Made by a program: the position numbers and the translations under genes. Source: Jiella avicenniae (GTDB lineage Bacteria > Pseudomonadota > Alphaproteobacteria > Rhizobiales > Rhizobiaceae). From it: a stretch of DNA of 64,000 bases. This document shows positions 58,726 to 64,000 of this stretch, one piece after another. The stretch lies in the NCBI RefSeq assembly GCF_021390325.1, contig NZ_JAJUWU010000006.1, forward strand, positions 62,001 through 126,000, read 5' to 3'. How positions within the stretch are numbered: the stretch's first letter is position 1; the number at the start of each line of letters is the position of its first letter. A model generated the notes under the pieces. That model ran no database searches. It was given only the letters and a program-made list of their open reading frames with translations, and was not told the DNA's origin.

Positions 58726-61700
58726 TCAGCTACACCCGCTCGTCGACCCGCAGGTGTCGCACTTCAAGCACGTGCCGTTGCGCACCATGGTGAAGTTGCC
58801 GCATTCCGAGCAGCTTTCGCCCGTGTAGCCCTTCATCATCGCGATCGACCGGCGTTCGGCGCTGGTGGCTTTGGGGGCCTCCGAGACGTTGGCGTTGTCC
58901 TTGGCCGTGGCCTCGTAGGCCAGCGGCTGGTCGAAGAGTCCTTGCGCCGGCGAGGTGTCGGCGACGGGGGCGGGGGCGTCGACGGGCTCGATGTCGAGGG
59001 GCGCCGCCTCGTAGTCGCGCTTGAAGGCCGTCGCCTGGGCGCCGCCGAGCGCCGTCACCGTGGCGCCGGAGCGCTGGGCGGTGGCGGGGGTGCCGGTCGC
59101 CTGGGCGGTTGCGGCCGGGGCGGGCGTCGCGCCGCTCTTCACCGAGGAGTTGGCCGCGGTGGCGAGGGAGCGGGAGGCCGCCGTCACCGGTGCCGGTTTG
59201 GCCGGCGCCTCGGTCTTGGCGGAGCCCTGCGGCTCGGCCGAGGAGACGAGGCGGAACTTCGCCGTCTGGCCGCGCACCATGCCCGACGAGATCGGCAGCG
59301 GTGCCGGCTTGTCGCCCTCGACCCCGCGGCCGATCGTCGATCCGCCGAAGTCCTCCGGCTGGACGTGGGCGAGGTCGTGCCGGCCGAGATAGGAGACGGC
59401 GAGCTCGCGGAAGACGTAGTCGAGGATCGAGGTGGCGTTCTTGATCGCCTCGTTGCCCTGCACCATGCCCGCCGGCTCGAACCGGGTGAAGGTGAAGGCG
59501 TCGACATATTCCTCCAGCGGCACGCCGAACTGCAGGCCGAGCGAGATGGCGATGGCGAAGTTGTTCATCATCGCGCGGAAGGCGGCGCCCTCCTTGTGCA
59601 TGTCGATGAAGATCTCGCCGAGGCGGCCGTCGTCGAACTCGCCCGTGCGCAGATACACCTTGTGGCCGCCGACGATGGCCTTCTGGGTATAGCCCTTGCG
59701 CCGGTTCGGCAGCTTCTCGCGGTCGCGGACGACCTTCTCGACGATGCGCTCGACGATCCGCTCGGCGACCTCGGTCGCCTGGGCCGCGGGCGGCGAGGCG
59801 ATCAGCGCGGCGGCGACCTCCTCGACGGTCTCGTCCTCGTCCTCGTCGTCGGCGATCAGCGAGGCGTTGAGCGGCTGGGAAAGTTTCGAGCCGTCGCGGT
59901 AGAGGGCGTTGGCCTTGAGCGCCAGCTTCCAGGACAGCATGTAGGCTGCCGTGCAGTCCTCGACGGTCGCGTCGTTCGGCATGTTGATGGTCTTGGAGAT
60001 CGCCCCCGAGATGAAGGGCTGCGCCGCCGCCATCATGCGGATGTGGCTGTCGACCGAGAGGTAGCGCTTGCCGATCCGCCCGCACGGATTGGCGCAGTCG
60101 AAGACGGCGAGGTGCTCGTCCTTCAGGAACGGAGCCCCTTCGAGGGTCATCGCGCCGCAGACGTGGATGTTGGCGGCGTCGATGTCCTTGCGGGAGAAGC
60201 CGAGGGCCGGGAGCATCTCGAAGCTGAAGTCGTTCAACTGCTCGTCGGTGAGGCCGAGGACGTCCTTGCAGAACTGTTCCCCGAGCGTGAACTTGTTGAA
60301 GACGAACTTGATGTCGAAGGCCGAGACCATCGCGGCATTGAGCGTCGCGATCAGCTCGTCGGTGAAGCCCTTGGCCTTCAGCGAGGAGGGGTTGATCGCC
60401 GGCGCCTGGTTGAGATTGCCGTGGCCGACCGCATAGGCCTCGATCTCGGCGATCTGGCTTTCCGAATAGCCGAGGGTGCGCAGCGCGTCCGGGACGGCGC
60501 GGTTGATGATCTTGAAATAGCCGCCGCCGGCGAGCTTCTTGAACTTCACCAAGGCGAAGTCGGGCTCGATGCCGGTGGTGTCGCAGTCCATGACGAGGCC
60601 GATCGTGCCGGTGGGCGCGATGACGGAGACCTGGGCGTTGCGGAAGCCGTTTTTGGAGCCGAGCTCGACGGCCTCGGTCCAGGCGACCTTGGCGCGGCCG
60701 GACAGGCGCTTGTCCTTCAGCGAGGCGTGATCGAGCGGCACCGGATCGACGGCGAGCGCCTCGTAGCCATTGGCGATGCCGTGGGCTGCGCGGGCGTGGT
60801 TGCGCATGACGCGCAGCATCGCCTCGGCGTTCCGCTCGTAGTCCGGGAATGGCGCAAGGACGCCGGCCATCTCGGCCGAGGTCTTGTAGGCGACACCGGT
60901 CATCAGCGCCGAGATGGCGCCGCAGATCGCCCGGCCTTCCTTGGAATCATAGGGGATGCCGGAGGTCATCAACAGGCCGCCGATATTGGCGAAGCCGAGG
61001 CCGAGGGTCCGGTAGTCGTAGGAGCGCTGGGCGATCTCCTTCGACGGGAACTGCGCCATCAGGACGGAGATTTCGAGGACGACGGTCCAGATGCGCACGG
61101 CATGTTCGAAGGCCGCCGTGTCGAAGCGCCTGACGTCCTTGCCGCCCTCGGCCTTCACGCTCTCCTGGAACTGGATGAGGTTCAGGGAGGCGAGATTGCA
61201 GGCCGTGTCGTCGAGGAACATGTATTCCGAGCACGGGTTCGACGCCCGGATCGACCCGGCCTCAGGGCAGGTGTGCCAGTCGTTCATCGTGGTGTTGAAG
61301 TGGAGGCCCGGATCGGCGGAGGCCCAGGCGGCATAGCCGATCTGCTCCCACAATTCGCGGGCCTTGACGGTCTTGTGGACCTTGCCGTCGGTGCGGCGGA
61401 TGAGCTGCCACTCCTCGTCGTTCTCGACGGCGCGCAGGAAGTCGTCGGTGAGGGAGACGGAGTTGTTGGAGTTCTGGCCGGAGACGGTGAGATAGGCCTC
61501 CGAATCCCAGTCGGTGTCGTAGACCGGGAATTCGATCTGGGTGTAGCCCTGGCGCGCGAACTGGATGACGCGCTTGGCGTAGTTCTCCGGAACCTGTGCC
61601 TTCTTGGCGTCCTTGACGGCGCGCTTCAGAGCCGGGTTCTTCATCGGGTCGAAGCAGTCGTCACCCGGCCCTTCGCAGTTCACGCAGGCCGACAGGATCG

Positions 61701-62664
61701 CCTTCAGGTGCTTCGCCACGGTCTTCGACCCGGTGACGAGGGCGGCGACCTTCTCCTCCTCGCGGACCTTCCAGTTGATGTAGGCTTCGATGTCCGGATG
61801 GTCGATGTCGACGACGACCATCTTCGCCGCGCGGCGCGTGGTGCCGCCGGACTTGATGGCGCCCGCCGCCCGGTCGCCGATCTTCAGGAAGCTCATCAGG
61901 CCGGAGGACTTGCCGCCGCCGGCGAGCTTTTCGCCCTCGCCGCGCAGGAACGAGAAGTTCGAACCGGTGCCCGAGCCGTATTTGAACAGGCGCGCCTCGC
62001 GCACCCACAGATCCATGATGCCGCCCTCGTTGACGAGATCGTCGGCGACGGACTGGATGAAGCAGGCGTGGGGCTGCGGGTGCTCGTAGGACGTCGCCGA
62101 GCGGGTCAGCGTCCCGGAGCGGTAGTCGACGTAATAGTGGCCCTGGCTCGGGCCGTCGATGCCATAGGCCCAGTGCAGGCCGGTGTTGAACCATTGCGGC
62201 GAGTTCGGCGCGACCTTCTGGGTGGCGAGCATGTAGACGAGTTCGTCGCGGAAGGCGGAGGCGTCCTCCTCCGTTTCGAAATAGCCGCCCTTCCAGCCCC
62301 AATAGGTCCAGGTGCCGGCGAGCCGGTCGAAGACCTGCCGGCCGTCCATCTCCGAGCCATGGCGCTCGGCCTCGGGAATCGCGGCGAGGGCCTCCTCGTC
62401 TGCGACCGAACGCCACAGGAAGGACGGGACGTCGTGTTCCTCGACCTTCTTCAGCTTCGCCGGAACGCCCGCCTTGCGGAAGTACTTCTGGGCGAGGATG
62501 TCCGATGCCACCTGGCTGAACTGTTCGGGAACGTCGATTCCCTCCAGCCGGAAGACGATCGAGCCGTCGGGGTTCTTGATCTCGCTGGTCGCCTTGCGAA
62601 AGGCGATCGCGGCGTAGGGGGTCTCGCCGGCCTTGGTATAGCGGCGCTCGAACTTCATGCCCAT
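58726..62664 (-). CDS. nrdJ: adenosylcobalamin-dependent (class II) ribonucleoside-diphosphate reductase
   Basis: NrdJ makes deoxyribonucleotides using adenosylcobalamin. The 1312-residue protein has an N-terminal ATP-cone-like/adaptor part with [20 protein letters not shown], and the radical-site barrel with [22 protein letters not shown] and [29 protein letters not shown] domain follows ([50 protein letters not shown]). After an Ala/Pro/Thr-rich linker of about 120 residues comes a C-terminal zinc ribbon [20 protein letters not shown] whose cysteines re-reduce the active site. The start at 62664 follows GAGGAC. Confidence 0.96.
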   Translation of the reverse strand: MGMKFERRYTKAGETPYAAIAFRKATSEIKNPDGSIVFRLEGIDVPEQFSQVASDILAQKYFRKAGVPAKLKKVEEHDVPSFLWRSVADEEALAAIPEAERHGSEMDGRQVFDRLAGTWTYWGWKGGYFETEEDASAFRDELVYMLATQKVAPNSPQWFNTGLHWAYGIDGPSQGHYYVDYRSGTLTRSATSYEHPQPHACFIQSVADDLVNEGGIMDLWVREARLFKYGSGTGSNFSFLRGEGEKLAGGGKSSGLMSFLKIGDRAAGAIKSGGTTRRAAKMVVVDIDHPDIEAYINWKVREEEKVAALVTGSKTVAKHLKAILSACVNCEGPGDDCFDPMKNPALKRAVKDAKKAQVPENYAKRVIQFARQGYTQIEFPVYDTDWDSEAYLTVSGQNSNNSVSLTDDFLRAVENDEEWQLIRRTDGKVHKTVKARELWEQIGYAAWASADPGLHFNTTMNDWHTCPEAGSIRASNPCSEYMFLDDTACNLASLNLIQFQESVKAEGGKDVRRFDTAAFEHAVRIWTVVLEISVLMAQFPSKEIAQRSYDYRTLGLGFANIGGLLMTSGIPYDSKEGRAICGAISALMTGVAYKTSAEMAGVLAPFPDYERNAEAMLRVMRNHARAAHGIANGYEALAVDPVPLDHASLKDKRLSGRAKVAWTEAVELGSKNGFRNAQVSVIAPTGTIGLVMDCDTTGIEPDFALVKFKKLAGGGYFKIINRAVPDALRTLGYSESQIAEIEAYAVGHGNLNQAPAINPSSLKAKGFTDELIATLNAAMVSAFDIKFVFNKFTLGEQFCKDVLGLTDEQLNDFSFEMLPALGFSRKDIDAANIHVCGAMTLEGAPFLKDEHLAVFDCANPCGRIGKRYLSVDSHIRMMAAAQPFISGAISKTINMPNDATVEDCTAAYMLSWKLALKANALYRDGSKLSQPLNASLIADDEDEDETVEEVAAALIASPPAAQATEVAERIVERIVEKVVRDREKLPNRRKGYTQKAIVGGHKVYLRTGEFDDGRLGEIFIDMHKEGAAFRAMMNNFAIAISLGLQFGVPLEEYVDAFTFTRFEPAGMVQGNEAIKNATSILDYVFRELAVSYLGRHDLAHVQPEDFGGSTIGRGVEGDKPAPLPISSGMVRGQTAKFRLVSSAEPQGSAKTEAPAKPAPVTAASRSLATAANSSVKSGATPAPAATAQATGTPATAQRSGATVTALGGAQATAFKRDYEAAPLDIEPVDAPAPVADTSPAQGLFDQPLAYEATAKDNANVSEAPKATSAERRSIAMMKGYTGESCSECGNFTMVRNGTCLKCDTCGSTSGCS

Positions 62665-62788
62665 GGAAACCCGTCCTCGATTGGCTGTCGTCGACTGTCG
62701 CGCGCCTTTCGCATCCCGGAGGGACGATTCGCGCGCTGTTCTCAGGATTCGCGCCACCGTCAGCATCTTGTGGTGCCGGTGTCGCGTA

Positions 62789-62804
62789 GCCCCATATATA
62801 GTGG
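62789..62804. promoter_or_regulatory. candidate NrdR box upstream of nrdJ
   Basis: GCCCCATATATAGTGG resembles the NrdR consensus ACACWATATATWGTGT, perfect in the centre and good in the right half. A weaker AT-rich site follows about 33 nt further out (near 62830). The nrdJ start is 125 nt away. NrdR commonly controls ribonucleotide reductase genes. Assignment is tentative. Confidence 0.4.
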
Positions 62805-63174
62805 CTTCGAAGGGTTTCGCGAAGCTTAATATGCGCGGTTTTATCGATTTGCGTGAGTTATCAACGGGATTCACCGGGCCGCCGTCGGGCCGCGGTGAAA
62901 ACGGCACCTGCCAGTCCCCGTTTCGACTGCGAAGGGTAGGGCGAGTCTGTTGCGGCGGTCAATGTCGTTGCGGTGACACCTTCGCAGGAAGACCCCGGAC
63001 AAAGTGTGTACAAACCCCAGCCGGACCCGCGCAGGCCCTTGTAAACCAGCGCCTCGGCGTCATACGTTGAAATTTAGGCAATTCGTGTAGCGAACGCCGG
63101 AACGGGATGGCGAAGCACACTCGTCGAGAACCGGTGCCCGCTCATCGATTGCCAAATCTGTGGAAGGACCGTGT
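62805..63174. other. intergenic region between nrdJ and the sensor kinase
   Basis: About 370 nt lie between the divergent nrdJ and kinase genes. Apart from the candidate NrdR site and presumed promoters, nothing structured was recognised. In particular there is no cobalamin-riboswitch-like box. Confidence 0.5.
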
Positions 63175-64000
63175 TTGTCTCTGCCTGAGCATTCGACGTG
63201 GAGACTGTCCGTCGCCGATCTGGCGGCGTCCGGGCCGGAAGAAGGGTTCGATCGCGTGACGCGGCTGGCGGCGCGCATGCTCGACGTTTCCGGCAGCTGC
63301 GTCGTGATCGTCGACGGGGATCGACAGATCTTCAAGAGCGAGACCGGATTTCCGCCGCTCGCGGATACGGCCGGCCCCGACGACCTGCGGAGCGTCACCG
63401 GCGGATCGGTCTTCCGGCACGTCTTCGAGACCGGGCTGGCACTTGCGGTCGACGACGTCGCAGCCGATCCGCGATTCGCCGGAGACGCTCTGTCGCGATC
63501 GCTGGAGATCGGCGCCTTCCTCGGCCTGCCCGTCGGCCTGCCCGACGGCTCGACGGCCGGGGCCTTCTGCGTCGTCGACCGGCGGCCTCGCCGATGGACG
63601 GAAGCCGACCGGCGGCTGCTCGAAGAGCTTCGGGCGGTTCTCGCCGGGGAACTGGCGTTCCGCCAGGAGGTCAAGCAGCGAAAGCACCTGGAGCAGCGGA
63701 CGTTTCTGATGTCCCGAGAGATGGAGCATCGGATCAAGAATTCGCTCTCCTCGGTCCAGGCGCTCATCCTTCTGTCCGTGCGCGAGGGCCAGAACGCCTC
63801 GGAGATCCGCAACGATCTCCTCGAACGCGTGGCCTCGCTCGCCAAGACGCAGTCGCTTCTGGCCGACCGGGACGGCAAGGGGGCGCTGTTCGCCGACATG
63901 GTCACCGCCGAACTGCAGCATTTCGGTATCGGCACCAATGTCTGGATCGACGGCCCCGAAGTCGTCATCGGCAAGGACGATGCCGTCTCCGTGGCGATGG
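63175..64000 (+). CDS. GAF-domain sensor histidine kinase, HisKA_2/HWE type (3' end outside window)
   Basis: The open frame runs to the window edge. I choose a TTG start at 63175 because GAAGGA lies exactly 6 nt upstream. A GTG at 63160 lacks such a site. A GAF domain (about 20-160, with GSVFRHVFETGLALAVDDVAADPRF and FLGLPVGLPDG) is followed by the phosphoacceptor helix SREMEHRIKNSLSSVQALILLS with His185. The HR-x-KN form is that of HisKA_2/HWE kinases common in Hyphomicrobiales. The ATP-binding domain is only begun. The output partner is unknown. Confidence 0.85.
   Translation, partial: MSLPEHSTWRLSVADLAASGPEEGFDRVTRLAARMLDVSGSCVVIVDGDRQIFKSETGFPPLADTAGPDDLRSVTGGSVFRHVFETGLALAVDDVAADPRFAGDALSRSLEIGAFLGLPVGLPDGSTAGAFCVVDRRPRRWTEADRRLLEELRAVLAGELAFRQEVKQRKHLEQRTFLMSREMEHRIKNSLSSVQALILLSVREGQNASEIRNDLLERVASLAKTQSLLADRDGKGALFADMVTAELQHFGIGTNVWIDGPEVVIGKDDAVSVAM

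Noticed and set aside
58942-62829. 1295-codon open frame on the plus strand opposite nrdJ
   Set aside because: It is the antisense shadow of a high-GC gene. The translation is Arg/Gly/Leu/Asp-rich without any family, while the minus strand encodes a complete NrdJ.
63088-63125. EcfG-type promoter (GGAAC with a downstream CGT) before the sensor kinase
   Set aside because: The spacing is 18 and the -10 part reads CGTC, outside the usual GGAAC-N16/17-CGTT pattern.
62665-63174. Cobalamin riboswitch upstream of nrdJ
   Set aside because: No B12-box-like core or supporting helices could be recognised. cobQ likewise lacks one.

Overview
The window reads as a stretch of chromosome from a high-GC alphaproteobacterium of the order Hyphomicrobiales (Rhizobiales). 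Support comes from the gene order ppiD-trpD-trpC-moaC-moeA-lexA next to comEC-gltX-gltA and pyrG-(VOC)-kdsA-eno, a GTTC-N7-GTTC LexA box in front of lexA, a TGA-N9-TCA iron-responsive operator in front of exbB, a TrcR/DUF1013 protein, DUF1465 and DUF3309 proteins, and a B12-dependent ribonucleotide reductase. A family such as Aurantimonadaceae is possible but cannot be fixed from the sequence alone. No rRNA, tRNA, CRISPR array, transposase or prophage gene was found.

Layout. 1-1992: 3' part of an MHYT-GGDEF-EAL c-di-GMP protein ending next to a 16-G homopolymer. 2090-4964: exbB-exbD-tonB operon on the minus strand under a promoter that carries a RirA-type operator. 5217-8816: a GST, citrate synthase and glutamyl-tRNA synthetase. 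8904-17633: comEC facing the tightly overlapping ppiD-trpD-trpC-moaC-moeA set and the SOS-controlled lexA. 17873-25545: tpiA, secG, pyrG, VOC protein, kdsA and eno, interrupted between kdsA and eno by three REP-like palindromes, a diverged second copy of the kdsA 3' end, and a brnTA toxin-antitoxin module. 25677-36827: a formate/nitrite-type channel, the dTDP-L-rhamnose genes rfbA / rfbCBD and two very large TPR-glycosyltransferases, which together look like a surface-polysaccharide locus. 36999-39298: lytic transglycosylase and ispG. 39463-43231: MarR-controlled AaeXAB-like efflux operon. 43388-44925: two tiny DUF3309 membrane proteins and a dihaem cytochrome c. 45073-48987: trcR, a cation/calcium antiporter, a quinone oxidoreductase, a candidate small RNA and a DUF1465 protein. 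49403-55681: cobQ, a TSUP permease, a UspA-SulP operon and an LLM-type flavin oxidoreductase, with REP-like elements between them. 55757-58611: an accessory patch (MntA/HepT-like pair, cupin, frameshifted pseudogene, Uma2 nuclease). 58726-64000: nrdJ and the start of a GAF/HWE-type sensor kinase.

Most of the window is ordinary housekeeping sequence. The parts that deserve a second look are the kdsA-tail/REP/brnTA junction, the rml plus giant glycosyltransferase locus with a 36-codon ORF coupled to the first transferase, the MarR promoter that appears to give a leaderless mRNA, the candidate sRNA at about 48.2 kb, the paired DUF3309 microproteins and the 55.7-58.6 kb accessory patch.
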